Shown piece after piece: positions 44,021 to 53,105 of a stretch of 64,000 nucleotides of DNA. The DNA is taken from positions 124,001 through 188,000 of the forward strand of contig CAJXUD010000003.1 in assembly GCA_913061415.1 (NCBI GenBank). Reading direction: 5' to 3'. A program made the translations under genes and the position numbers. The stretch comes from an uncultured Oleispira sp. GTDB lineage: Bacteria; Pseudomonadota; Gammaproteobacteria; Pseudomonadales; Oceanobacteraceae. Under the pieces are notes generated by a model. That model ran no database searches, was not told the DNA's origin, and was given only the letters and a program-made list of their open reading frames with translations. The stretch's first letter is position 1, and each line of letters starts with the position of its first letter.

Positions 44021-46142
44021 CGTCTTCCTCTATTTCTTCTATACCATCAGTTTCGATCAATCCTACTTCTTGAGGATCAATCCCTAAATCAATGGCTACT
44101 TTAATTAATCTATTACTGCCTGATGCATTTATTGCAGTTTCTGAAAACTGTATGCTTCTTTGTAACTCACTTTTCAATAAGGAAATTTGACCAGGCTCAA
44201 GCTCTATATCTAACGGGACAACAACTGCATCATAAATCACCGCAATATATTTTCCTTTACAAGTTCTTAATACCCTTCCACGGCGTTGAATAAACTGGCG
44301 AGGATTTTGTGATGAGGCAAGAATAATTGCATGTGAGATTTTTGGAATATCAACGCCTTGATCAAGACATCGTATTGATACCATTATTCCACCAAACTGT
44401 TTAAACCAGTCCAAGGAGGCTGCAGGGTTACCTAACATGCTTGTATGGTACTCACAGGGTGAAAGCCCTTTTTCACGAAGCCCTGCCATAACTTCTCCTA
44501 ATTGGTGCTGGTCTTCACAATATATCAACCAGCTCTCACCTTCGGTATAGTTTTCCTCTACCACTTTGACGGCATACGGAACTTTTGCACTGGCTTTTTT
44601 TGCAATACGCGCCCGCTGTATTAACATATTTTGTAAGCGTGGCGAAGAAACTGGATTACCATCATCATCACGCTGTGAGCGTGCGAATTCTCGCTTTATT
44701 TCCTTAGTAGCTTCTTCATAAGCATCGGATTCTTCAGCAGATAAATGAATTGGCTCGGGGTGATATTCATATTCAACCAGCCTACCACTTTCAATCGCAT
44801 CAATTAGGGTGAAGGGCGGTTCAACTACGTTACCAAAATAATCGAAAATCCGCTCTGTTCCCTGAGGGTCGCCATAGCGCCTTGGTGTAGCGCTTAAGCC
44901 TAATCTAGGACCTGAATCAATTGATAGTATTTTAGAGTTTTCTGTACTACCAATTTCATGAACTTCGTCAGCCACGACCATTAAGTGTTCACCACCAAAT
45001 ATGCCTTGAATAAAATCTGCTAGCCTAGCCGTTGGCATTGTTGCTAAGACAATACGAATACCTAACCCCTCACCCGGCTGGGTAAACAATCTTAATCGTC
45101 TATTTTTTCGCCAGGTATTATGGCCATCACCCGCTTTCAAAATTGTTGCGGCTGGAATTTCTTCTTTTATTTCTTCTGACCATTGTTTATGCAAAAGACG
45201 GTCAGGCACTAGAACAAGCGCTACACCATTATCACCAAGGTGTTCTTTAAGAGCGGTTAAAGCGGTAAATGTTTTGCCACTGCCTGTAGCGTGCTCAAAT
45301 ACCCCACGCTTATCTTGCTTCTTCCATTCTTCAATCGCTTTTTGCTGATGCGGAAGCGGAGTCCTTTTTGCTGCGTAGCTAACTTGATGCTCACCTACTT
45401 CAGATGATGTGGTATGACCAATATTAAAATAGTCTACTAAATCATCTGGTTCTATTTCATCAAGCGAACCTTTTGCAACGGCTTTTAACCGATCTAATGC
45501 AGCATCTGGAAAGTCAATAACTTCTAAATCACCAATCTCGCCATTCCACAATTTTTCAAAATAATCTTGATTTCGTTTAACTTGACGCTCATCTCGACCT
45601 TCGTTCCAACTACAAAAAACGTCTAATGTTTCATGATTCCCTCGTTCGTGCCAACCAGTCCAAGTTTCATTAACAGAACCCTTAAAACTAACTGCACTTC
45701 CTAATTCATCATGAAAAATACCTAATTTTGCATGGTATTCCCCATGAGCTTCTGGCAAGAAAACTAGCTTCACCTCAATAGCGCCCAAAGCAATTAACGT
45801 TGCTAAAGCTTCGGTATTCCGAGTGAGCCCGGGATTGTCGATGAGTTGTTGAATATCACGTTGGATTGCCTCTTCAGCAATTTCAGACTTTTTCTTATAA
45901 CCCTGTGATATTGCTTCGATATCTTCGATTGTCAGGCAAGGTGAACTTATTAGTCGTATTTTTCCACTACGCTGAACATAGCTCAAAATATCAGGCCCGA
46001 TTAATATGAAAACTGAAGAACGAAAGTAGCCAACTGAACGGTCGTAACTGCACGATTTAGAAAGGCAGGGTTTATAGAAAGATTCCACTAGATCTACTTC
46101 GCCTGTGAAATATTCTTCATGAAGGCTTAGGCTATTTAGCAT
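44013..46142 (-). CDS. PLD-like nuclease fused to SF2 helicase
   Basis: The 709-aa protein has an N-terminal phospholipase-D-like region (about 1-190) with HAKLGIFHDELG and FKGSVNETW, a nuclease-type HxK site followed by a GSxN element. A helicase follows with Walker A ATGSGKT (285-291), the DEAH-equivalent DEVHE (392-396), LGLSATPRR (motif III) and QRRGRVLR (motif VI). The acidic C-terminus ends EEIEEDDE. It is the first gene of the five-gene operon. This architecture fits a nuclease-translocase that cuts foreign DNA, as in several defence systems. Whether it acts on unmodified (phosphorothioate-free) DNA is inferred from linkage. Confidence 0.85.
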   Translation of the reverse strand: MLNSLSLHEEYFTGEVDLVESFYKPCLSKSCSYDRSVGYFRSSVFILIGPDILSYVQRSGKIRLISSPCLTIEDIEAISQGYKKKSEIAEEAIQRDIQQLIDNPGLTRNTEALATLIALGAIEVKLVFLPEAHGEYHAKLGIFHDELGSAVSFKGSVNETWTGWHERGNHETLDVFCSWNEGRDERQVKRNQDYFEKLWNGEIGDLEVIDFPDAALDRLKAVAKGSLDEIEPDDLVDYFNIGHTTSSEVGEHQVSYAAKRTPLPHQQKAIEEWKKQDKRGVFEHATGSGKTFTALTALKEHLGDNGVALVLVPDRLLHKQWSEEIKEEIPAATILKAGDGHNTWRKNRRLRLFTQPGEGLGIRIVLATMPTARLADFIQGIFGGEHLMVVADEVHEIGSTENSKILSIDSGPRLGLSATPRRYGDPQGTERIFDYFGNVVEPPFTLIDAIESGRLVEYEYHPEPIHLSAEESDAYEEATKEIKREFARSQRDDDGNPVSSPRLQNMLIQRARIAKKASAKVPYAVKVVEENYTEGESWLIYCEDQHQLGEVMAGLREKGLSPCEYHTSMLGNPAASLDWFKQFGGIMVSIRCLDQGVDIPKISHAIILASSQNPRQFIQRRGRVLRTCKGKYIAVIYDAVVVPLDIELEPGQISLLKSELQRSIQFSETAINASGSNRLIKVAIDLGIDPQEVGLIETDGIEEIEEDDE

Positions 46143-46380
46143 TTGAGGGATTCCATCAAAGAAAGGTTATCAATCATATTCATAATTAATTGATAAAGTG
46201 CTGATCCATGCATTCTAGATACCCGTCCATGTTTATGTCACTAACAATGCCTTATTTAAACCTTAAATTCAAGTTAATGAGTCCTGTATTAATGACTTAA
46301 CATATCACTACCTTGTTTCCTGAATAGCTCCAACCCACTTATGATATCGTTCCCCTTCCTTAATTCTTAATGGGTTGGTT

Positions 46381-46927
46381 ATGGCCACTTCTCGCTCTTC
46401 TACTTCTCAGAAGCGTTTATTTGCGCGCTATCTTGAAGATCTTCCTGCCGGTGAGCTTTCCTGGATTGGGTTGCGTCCTGAGCGTCGGGCTGAGGTTGTT
46501 GAGGTGGGTTCTGTTCAGGCGATTGCGGGATCTGGGTTGGAGGGTGATCATCGCTTTGAGAATACGCTGGGTTCTGGGCGGCAGGTGACGTTGATCAGTG
46601 AGGAGTATGTTGGCCAGATTACGCATTTTTTGTCGCTTAGTGGTGAGGCGGTTGTGTCTGATGCGGCGCTTGCTCGGTTAATGCGGCGTAATTTGGTGAT
46701 TAAGGGGATGAATTTGGAGGCGTTGCGGTATCAGCAGTTTTCGATTGGTGGGGCTATTTTTGAGGCAGGTGCGATTTGTCATCCTTGTTTGCGTATGGAG
46801 GAGTTGCTGGGTAAAGGCGGTATCGCGGCTATGGCGGGTTGTGTTTGAAGGTTGTCAGGCGGGTAAGATTACTGTGGGTGATGCGGTGTGCTTGCATCAC
46901 CCACAGCATGGCTTTGAATATTTTTAG
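46381..46927 (+). pseudogene. MOSC-domain protein gene, C-terminally frameshifted (copy 1)
   Basis: The frame (ATG at 46381; a TTG two codons upstream is less likely) encodes a small MOSC-domain protein: SWIGLRPERRAEVVEV, GLEGDHRFENTLGSGRQVTL and the cysteine block GAICHPC. Compared with the intact copy at 49229, a 10-base deletion between two GGGT sequences near 46838 shifts the frame. Translation stops at AMAGCV, while the correct tail (GKITVGDAVCLHHPQ) remains in another frame up to 46927. MOSC domains bind sulfur or molybdenum-cofactor species. The shortened protein lacks about 30 residues. Confidence 0.8.
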
Positions 46928-46949
46928 CTATCGACTTAATACGTAGTAT

Positions 46950-48296
46950 TTAGTTATTACAGCAATCACATTCCGACATTGATCCTGGCTGCGTAGTACG
47001 CCAATTACCCATCCAGCCGCCTTTGTCTCCACAGGTTTGGGCACACTTGGCTTGTGCGTCTTTGTCGCTCCAAATTGGGCCTGCGTTGTAGCTGGTTGTG
47101 GTTGTGCACATATTTTTCAATATGTCGTTTATGAATATATGGCTCACGTCGAAGTTATTGTGTGGGCCAGTATTGCGGTAGTTCGCATCGACGGTGAATT
47201 CATGGCAGCCGAAGCAGTTAGACGTATATTCGTGGTTTTCTCCGGTTTGGCTGAAGCCGTCTTGGAATGATGTTTCCATAACGGTATTGGCCATACGTAG
47301 CGATCCACGTTGGTTATCAAGTGACGGTGCGCCGGTAGAGGTAACTGACGGTTTCGTAGGATCTGATAACCATAGCGCGCCTATATTGAAGTAGTTATTA
47401 AGCACGGCCATTGAGCTGCTTGGGTCTACATTGAGTTCTAATAGGAAGTTGTTGATCTGGGTATTTAGATCGGTAATGGCGGTGATGTTTTTGTCATAAT
47501 GTGGGTCATCCTTTTCTGTTCCATAAGGGTGAACCGTGCAGGTTTGGTTAGGTGTTCCACCTGTTAATGATTCAATTTTACTTACGCTGTTCCAAGTACA
47601 GTTACTTGGGTCGCTAATGCATGCTTCGCTCGCAAACGACCAGCTTTGGCTTGTTGCGCTGGTATCATTACAGGTTGGGTTATTGTCTTTGTGTTCGAAT
47701 GAGGCCCAAATCATTTCTGGGTGGTCTTCGGTTGCAATCGCGACGTGAAAGCCAATCATGCCCAATGTTTCTGTACCTGGTACGCCGTCGATGTCAGCTT
47801 CCATTATTAGGTAACTACTTTGGTCATCGCTTGGAGTCATTTGTTTCCATGCGGTTTTTATTTCTGTCGTTGGAAATGTAAAGTTGGCTTTTTGTTGTAT
47901 TTTACCTGCATCGCATAAGTTTCGACTAAAGCGTACGTCGTATAAAACGGCGTTTCCTTTTTGGTCGAAGATGCCTTTTTCGCCTGTTCCTGCTTGGCCT
48001 GTCCGCTCTGGTAGGTCAATTTTATTTAAGCTGGTAACTAAGGTTTGCGAGGTAATTACATCGTCACAGGAATTATGGCCAGTGGCTTCTAGAATGGGAT
48101 ATTTGTCGGGGTTTTGAAATTGACGCAGCGTTGCGTCGTTTTGGGAAGGTGACATGAGTTGTAAAAACCATTGCCACGAGAATTGGTAAAATTCACAAAA
48201 ATCGGCATTTTTTCCTAACGGCACTTCGCTGGGCGCATTGGGGTTTGAGATCCATGTGGATTGTGCTTCGCAAGAGTAATCAGCCGCGGCGGCCAT
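46950..48296 (-). CDS. Cytochrome c-like protein with C-terminal mannan-binding (MVL-like) domain
   Basis: The 448-aa protein has one CxxCH haem-binding motif (CFGCH, residues 361-365) after a long region with many cysteines (CNDTSA, CISDPSNCTW, TCTVHPYG). The C-terminal 45 residues (GPIWSDKDAQAKCAQTCG, then GGWMGNWRTTQPGSMSECDC) look like a mannan-binding lectin repeat. It should be periplasmic or surface-exposed, but no signal peptide is visible before MAAAADYSCEAQ, which is odd for a haem c protein; the start may lie in a shifted frame. It follows the solute-binding gene by 1 bp. The electron-transfer role is inferred. Confidence 0.7.
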   Translation of the reverse strand: MAAAADYSCEAQSTWISNPNAPSEVPLGKNADFCEFYQFSWQWFLQLMSPSQNDATLRQFQNPDKYPILEATGHNSCDDVITSQTLVTSLNKIDLPERTGQAGTGEKGIFDQKGNAVLYDVRFSRNLCDAGKIQQKANFTFPTTEIKTAWKQMTPSDDQSSYLIMEADIDGVPGTETLGMIGFHVAIATEDHPEMIWASFEHKDNNPTCNDTSATSQSWSFASEACISDPSNCTWNSVSKIESLTGGTPNQTCTVHPYGTEKDDPHYDKNITAITDLNTQINNFLLELNVDPSSSMAVLNNYFNIGALWLSDPTKPSVTSTGAPSLDNQRGSLRMANTVMETSFQDGFSQTGENHEYTSNCFGCHEFTVDANYRNTGPHNNFDVSHIFINDILKNMCTTTTSYNAGPIWSDKDAQAKCAQTCGDKGGWMGNWRTTQPGSMSECDCCNN

Positions 48297-48297
48297 A

Positions 48298-49038
48298 TTA
48301 AGACTTTTTATCTTGAGCTTTGATTCGCGCGGCCTCGATGAAGTTGTTTTCTTCTGCCTTAATCAGGTCTTGTAGCTCGCCAGAGGTATGCATTTTTTTT
48401 ATTTCTGTTTGTAAGGCTTTTGCGATGTTGGCGGAGTTTTTGTGTAGGTAGTGATAGATAGGAATTTCTAAGAACGGTGTGTTTGATATCTTAAGGCTAT
48501 TTTCTAGTTTATGTTTTCGAATATAGTATTCAAGGTCGATCTTCAAAAATAAAATGGCATCGACTCTGTCGTAGATTAAGCCTTTAAATAATGCAGGTAG
48601 GTCGCTATAAACTTCTCGGGTTACGTTTTCAGTCATTTGCTCTGCAACGACAAAGCCGCGTAATATCCCTATTCGATAATCTTTTAGGTCTGCAAGTTTC
48701 TGAATTGGGCTATCGGTTCTTTTCTGGACAACGACCGCTTTAACTATGCCAATAGCATAGGGAATTCTTATTAAGTTAGGGTTGTCTGCTTCTATGATGT
48801 TGGCTCGTCCCAGCTCTCCATTAGCCGAGCCGTTATTAACTTCAAGTAGGCTACGTTTGGCGGGGTAGTTTACGACAGTCATTTCGTAACCTAGTCGCTG
48901 GTATATTTGCCTCATGATGCTTGTAGAGACGATCAAACGTGGCGTTTGTTCGTTAATAGAGGCGATTACTATTTCTTTCGACTGAGCTAACGTTGATGCA
49001 ATTAGCCCTAGCATGAGGGCTATTATAGGTTTGTGCAT
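48298..49038 (-). CDS. Periplasmic solute-binding protein (family 3-like)
   Basis: The 246-aa protein has a signal peptide (IIALMLGLIASTLAQS) and the bilobal extracellular solute-binding family 3 features (RLIVSTSIMRQIYQRLGYEM; LADLKDYRIGILRGFVV; AEQMTENVTRE). It is of the short type without a linked ABC transporter. It is 1 bp upstream of the cytochrome/lectin gene, so the two are probably an operon. The ligand is unknown. Confidence 0.75.
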   Translation of the reverse strand: MHKPIIALMLGLIASTLAQSKEIVIASINEQTPRLIVSTSIMRQIYQRLGYEMTVVNYPAKRSLLEVNNGSANGELGRANIIEADNPNLIRIPYAIGIVKAVVVQKRTDSPIQKLADLKDYRIGILRGFVVAEQMTENVTREVYSDLPALFKGLIYDRVDAILFLKIDLEYYIRKHKLENSLKISNTPFLEIPIYHYLHKNSANIAKALQTEIKKMHTSGELQDLIKAEENNFIEAARIKAQDKKS

Positions 49039-49228
49039 TCAATACGCCCTCTTGTTCAGTATATGGTGGTGATAATTAAGCTGCCTGTTCTAAAACCATA
49101 GCATTGTTTTCTGAATTCATATTGCGTGTTACGTGGGTAAGCGTCGTCTCAAAAGCGGTTTCTAATAAAGACGAACTTATTCCATTGTGCAATACTTCAA
49201 TTTTAGTCGTTATTCACTCTAGGATTTC

Positions 49229-49786
49229 ATGGCCTCTTCTAATACATCGAATAAGAAGCGTTTATTTTCAAGTTATATTCAAGATCTCCCTTCTGGCGAA
49301 CTTACTTGGATTGGGCTGCGCCCTGAGCGCCGGGCTGAGGTTGTTGAGGTGAATTCTGTTCAGGCGATTGCTGGGTCTGGGTTAGAGGGGGATCATCGTT
49401 TTGAGAATACATTGGGCTCTGGCCGGCAAGTGACGTTAATTAGTGAGGAGTATATTAATCAAGTTGAGCACTTTTTATCGTTAAGTCGATCTGCAGGCAA
49501 AGCCGTTCAGACTGTTTCTATTAGCCCTAAAGTATTGCGCCGTAATTTGGTTATTAAAGGGATGAATTTGGAGGCGCTTAGGTATCAGCAGTTTTCGATT
49601 GGCGGAGCTATTTTTGAGGCGGGTGCTTTATGTCATCCGTGTTTGGCCATGGAACGTAATTTGGGTAAAGGCGGTATTGCGGCAATGATGGGCCATGGTG
49701 GGTTGTGTTTGAAGGTGGTTCAGTCTGGCAAAATTTCGGTGGGCGATGCGGTGTGTTTGCATCACCCTCAGGCTAGTTTGTTTTAA
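49229..49786 (+). CDS. MOSC-domain protein (intact copy 2)
   Basis: This 185-aa protein is complete: WIGLRPERRAEVVEVNSVQA, GLEGDHRFENTLG, a single conserved Cys in ALCHPCLAM, and the C-terminal GKISVGDAVCLHHPQ. It resembles the MOSC domain of molybdenum cofactor sulfurases and YiiM-like proteins. A broken paralogue lies at 46381, with the two-gene cassette between. The substrate is unknown. Confidence 0.85.
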   Translation: MASSNTSNKKRLFSSYIQDLPSGELTWIGLRPERRAEVVEVNSVQAIAGSGLEGDHRFENTLGSGRQVTLISEEYINQVEHFLSLSRSAGKAVQTVSISPKVLRRNLVIKGMNLEALRYQQFSIGGAIFEAGALCHPCLAMERNLGKGGIAAMMGHGGLCLKVVQSGKISVGDAVCLHHPQASLF

Positions 49787-49790
49787 TGGG

Positions 49791-50615
49791 ATGATAAAGA
49801 GCTTGAAAACGTCAACTAAAATAATTATTTATGGTTTTATATTGCTGATCTTTATCGGTTTAATTAATTTTTTTACAATTAGCCGTTACATCACTTCTTT
49901 ATTTCATGAAGAGGTTGTGTTCATTTACACCTCAACCAATTATCCTGATCAAATATTAGATAGAAATATTGAGAATTTTAGCCAAAGAACATTAGTCTTT
50001 GGCCCCTATATGCCTAGGCTTACTGGTGGAGGTGGTGGGTTTGGCGGTAATAATTATCCCTATAAAGACTCAATGAAAGGTAAAGAAATCGTCGCCTTAT
50101 GGCGTATGCCAACCAAACAAAAGATCTTACACTACTACGTTCGCAGCGAACCCAACAAGGGCATTATTAGAGCACCAAGAAATGGGCGCTATGCCTATAA
50201 CGTGGGGGTTGCCTTGGGGCCAATGCGAGTATCTAAATCTGCATTAACCGACGAACAATATTCTAATTCAGAAGTTGTGGGTTATTCAGCCTACGGCACT
50301 CCCGTCTATTGGCGTTGGGGCGAATGGGATAAATTATATTATGTCACCGGAATATTTAACTCTAGAAATCTTATAAATATTTCTCGTAAATTCAACGAGA
50401 TCCAAGGCATTTCTATCACCGCTGAGCAATACGATAAATTGTATAAACGCTGCCATAGCGATTGGCGAGAAGTTAAGTGTTTTATGGACGAAAGCTTTCC
50501 AAGTCTAACATCTGAGCAATTAGCCTATATTCAAGCTCGAAAACACACTGATGACGACGATCGCTTAGCGGGTAGATTTCCTAAACCTGAGCGACGAGTT
50601 AACCGTTGGATGTGA
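49791..50615 (+). CDS. Hypothetical single-pass membrane protein
   Basis: The start at 49791 (MIKSLKTSTK) gives a 274-aa protein with one N-terminal membrane segment (IIIYGFILLIFIGLINFF) and a soluble part. The soluble part includes a Gly-rich stretch (RLTGGGGGFGGNNYPY), a DUF-like beta region (EIVALWRMPTKQKILHYYVR) and WGEWDKLYYVTGIF. A frame from 49746 exists but starts inside the MOSC gene. It lies 4 bp after the MOSC stop. No family is recognised. Confidence 0.6.
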   Translation: MIKSLKTSTKIIIYGFILLIFIGLINFFTISRYITSLFHEEVVFIYTSTNYPDQILDRNIENFSQRTLVFGPYMPRLTGGGGGFGGNNYPYKDSMKGKEIVALWRMPTKQKILHYYVRSEPNKGIIRAPRNGRYAYNVGVALGPMRVSKSALTDEQYSNSEVVGYSAYGTPVYWRWGEWDKLYYVTGIFNSRNLINISRKFNEIQGISITAEQYDKLYKRCHSDWREVKCFMDESFPSLTSEQLAYIQARKHTDDDDRLAGRFPKPERRVNRWM

Positions 50616-50756
50616 TATGAATTTATTTTTCCGTTATTTTTTAATTTTGAGTACGACGACTGTTTTATACGGGGCCAATCGAAGATAAAGAGATCGTTAC
50701 GTTATGCAACGATCTTGAAAGTAACAGTCCAAAATTAGGTATTTATTCATTCTCTC

Positions 50757-53105
50757 TTATTGACTCAATACCTCAAACTTCAATACCTGCTGATTCCCCG
50801 CTTCATCCACTACGAGTAATTCATGCTTGCCCAAGTCTGGGCTCATTTCCATTTGGTGTATTTGTTGTGTTTTTCCTAGGTACTGTTGGTCTAAATACCA
50901 ATACACGGTTGAACCTGGGTATTGGTGGGCGAGTTCGCTAATCATGTTTGTGCGGTTTCCGCTGAGTGTTATGGGCAAATACACTTGTGTGCCTTTCTGC
51001 GGATAGATAAACGATATTGGGCTTTGCGCTGTCATGAAATTTTGGCAGTCACTTCGCCATTTTGGCATGGCTTTGTATTCGCTGTGTGTTTTTTGATAAT
51101 AAAAAATAATGTGCGGTGGTAATGTGAACCAGTTGTGTGAGTGTATTTTATGCACGGGTTCGCAGGCGGAGGATACGCGGTGATGTTTTTGGTCGTCTGT
51201 ATGAATACGAACGTGGTATGGCGATACTGTGCTGTAGGTTGAATCTAGCGGCAGGTCGATGATGATACTGTCGCAATACGGGGTGGCTAAGAAGCCGTCG
51301 TTTTTGCAAACCTGCACTTGGCGCAGATCGTATTCTGGTTTTTTAAACCAGTGTGTTTTGGGCAGTAAGTTAAATAATTCGAATAATAACGGTGCAGCAG
51401 CTTGAGTGCCGGTTAGTCCAGGGACGCTGCCACCTTCGGCATTGCCTGTCCAAACCCCTATGCTGTATTCGGCCGTGGTGCCAATGGCCCAGCCGTCTCT
51501 AAAGCCGTAGCTGGTGCCTGTTTTCCAAGCCACTTGGCGGCTATTGGCATATTTTCGCCAGCGGTTTTCGTTACCTGGGCGGCTGACTTCTAATAAGGCT
51601 TGTAGGGTTAACCAGGCTGATCCTGCGCTGAGACTCGAGATGCTTTTTTGTGATGGTGCGCCGTGATCGATGCCAGGGAGCCGACTGATGGGGTGTGCGG
51701 GTAAGCCTTGTGCTAAACGGGCCAGTTGCATGTAGAGGTGGGTCATTTCCCACAGTGTGCCTTCTGCCCCACCGAGGATTAAAGGTAAACCGTAGCCGTC
51801 GGCGCTGCGGTGTAATGTGCTAACGCCGTGTTGCTCTAAAAAATCGTAAAACGGTTTTATGCCATGTTGTTTTAGCATGTTCACCGCAGGAATGTTCAGC
51901 GATTGTGCAAGGGCTTTTTTTGCCGGTACTACGCCACGATAATCTAGGTCGTAGTTTTCGGGTTGGTAGCCTTTAAATTTTGTGGGTATGTCTTCAATCA
52001 GTTGTTGTGGGGTGATTTCTCCTTGTTGCAACATGGTGGCGTATAACAGTGGTTTTAAGATGCTGCCCGTGCTGCGCGATCGATGCAGTAGGTCGATGCC
52101 TTTTCCTGAGTGAGGTATGTGGTTAAATCCCGAGTTGCCAATGTAGGCGACAGGTAAGCCCGTTTTGTTATCCATCACCACGGCAGCCAGGTGGGTGATT
52201 TGTGCGTTTAATAGTCTTTGTGCGTAGTGGTCGGCGACGGTTTGTACTTGTGCTTGTAAGTTGCCATTGAGGCTGGTTTTTATTAGGCCACTGGTTTGTT
52301 GATTGTGTTGGCTTTTTGATAATAAGGTTTCTAATAAATGCGGGGCGCGCTTGGGAAACGCTAAGATGTGTTTTGGCAGCGGTTCGCTCAAGGCCAGTTT
52401 TAATTGCAGCTGATCAAACTCCCCTGCTTGCTGTAAACGCGTGAGTAATCGGTCGCGTTTTTGTTTTAATTTTTGCTGATTCTTTCCTGGGCGCATGTAG
52501 TTGGGTCGGTTGGGGAGTACGGCTAATAATGCTGATTCTGCCCACGATAGACTTTCGGGTCCTCGCCCAAAATACCGCCAACTGGCGGCTGAGATTCCTA
52601 CCACGTTGCCACCAAACGGCGCATGTGAGGCGTAGAGATTTAAGATTTCTGCTTTGCTGTAAGAAAACTCTAATCGTAATGCTTGCAGGCTTTCGAATAT
52701 TTTTGTGGTGAATGTTCGGCTTTGGTCTTTGCGCGCAAGTCGTATAACTTGCATGCTGATGGTGCTGGCCCCACTCACGACTTTCCCGGCTTTTAGGTTT
52801 TGTACTGTGGCGCGGGCAAGTGCTAAGCCATCAATGCCGTTGTGTTCGTAAAAACGTTTGTCTTCAAACAGTAGTAAGGCGCTGATATAAGGTTTGGGCA
52901 GTGTTTTGCTGGGAGGAAAGCGCCATTGTTCATCACTGGCAATGCGCGCTTCAAGTAGATGGTTATTACGATCTAATAAGATGCTGGAGTAAGGTGTTGA
53001 AAACAGCGGCTGGGGCAATGAATGCCACCAGCTGCTGATAAGTACAATAAGTAGCAGTATTAATACGGCTGATATTCGTACTGCGGGTTTAGCGTGCAAT
53101 TTCAA
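50757..53105 (-). CDS. pbpC: Penicillin-binding protein 1C
   Basis: The 782-aa bifunctional enzyme has one N-terminal membrane anchor (about residues 8-26). A glycosyltransferase-51 domain follows (EDKRFYEHNGID near 81-92; SGASTISMQVIRL). The transpeptidase has nucleophile Ser345 in STGSILKP, SLN in ALAQSLNIPA and Lys528 in KTGTS. The C-terminal domain is that of PBP1C proteins. It polymerises and cross-links peptidoglycan in the periplasm. The start overlaps the end of the alpha-2-macroglobulin gene by 17 bp, the same pbpC-yfhM pairing as in E. coli. Confidence 0.95.
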   Translation of the reverse strand: MKLHAKPAVRISAVLILLLIVLISSWWHSLPQPLFSTPYSSILLDRNNHLLEARIASDEQWRFPPSKTLPKPYISALLLFEDKRFYEHNGIDGLALARATVQNLKAGKVVSGASTISMQVIRLARKDQSRTFTTKIFESLQALRLEFSYSKAEILNLYASHAPFGGNVVGISAASWRYFGRGPESLSWAESALLAVLPNRPNYMRPGKNQQKLKQKRDRLLTRLQQAGEFDQLQLKLALSEPLPKHILAFPKRAPHLLETLLSKSQHNQQTSGLIKTSLNGNLQAQVQTVADHYAQRLLNAQITHLAAVVMDNKTGLPVAYIGNSGFNHIPHSGKGIDLLHRSRSTGSILKPLLYATMLQQGEITPQQLIEDIPTKFKGYQPENYDLDYRGVVPAKKALAQSLNIPAVNMLKQHGIKPFYDFLEQHGVSTLHRSADGYGLPLILGGAEGTLWEMTHLYMQLARLAQGLPAHPISRLPGIDHGAPSQKSISSLSAGSAWLTLQALLEVSRPGNENRWRKYANSRQVAWKTGTSYGFRDGWAIGTTAEYSIGVWTGNAEGGSVPGLTGTQAAAPLLFELFNLLPKTHWFKKPEYDLRQVQVCKNDGFLATPYCDSIIIDLPLDSTYSTVSPYHVRIHTDDQKHHRVSSACEPVHKIHSHNWFTLPPHIIFYYQKTHSEYKAMPKWRSDCQNFMTAQSPISFIYPQKGTQVYLPITLSGNRTNMISELAHQYPGSTVYWYLDQQYLGKTQQIHQMEMSPDLGKHELLVVDEAGNQQVLKFEVLSQ

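Noticed and set aside
38654-46142. BREX or DISARM system
   Set aside because: No PglX/PglZ/BrxC-type or DrmABC-type proteins are seen; the operon has a DndD-like ATPase and a PLD-helicase next to dnd genes instead.
46370-46588. Hydrophobic 72-aa frame at the start of the left MOSC gene
   Set aside because: It is the +1 frame of the MOSC coding sequence, whose family match is clear.
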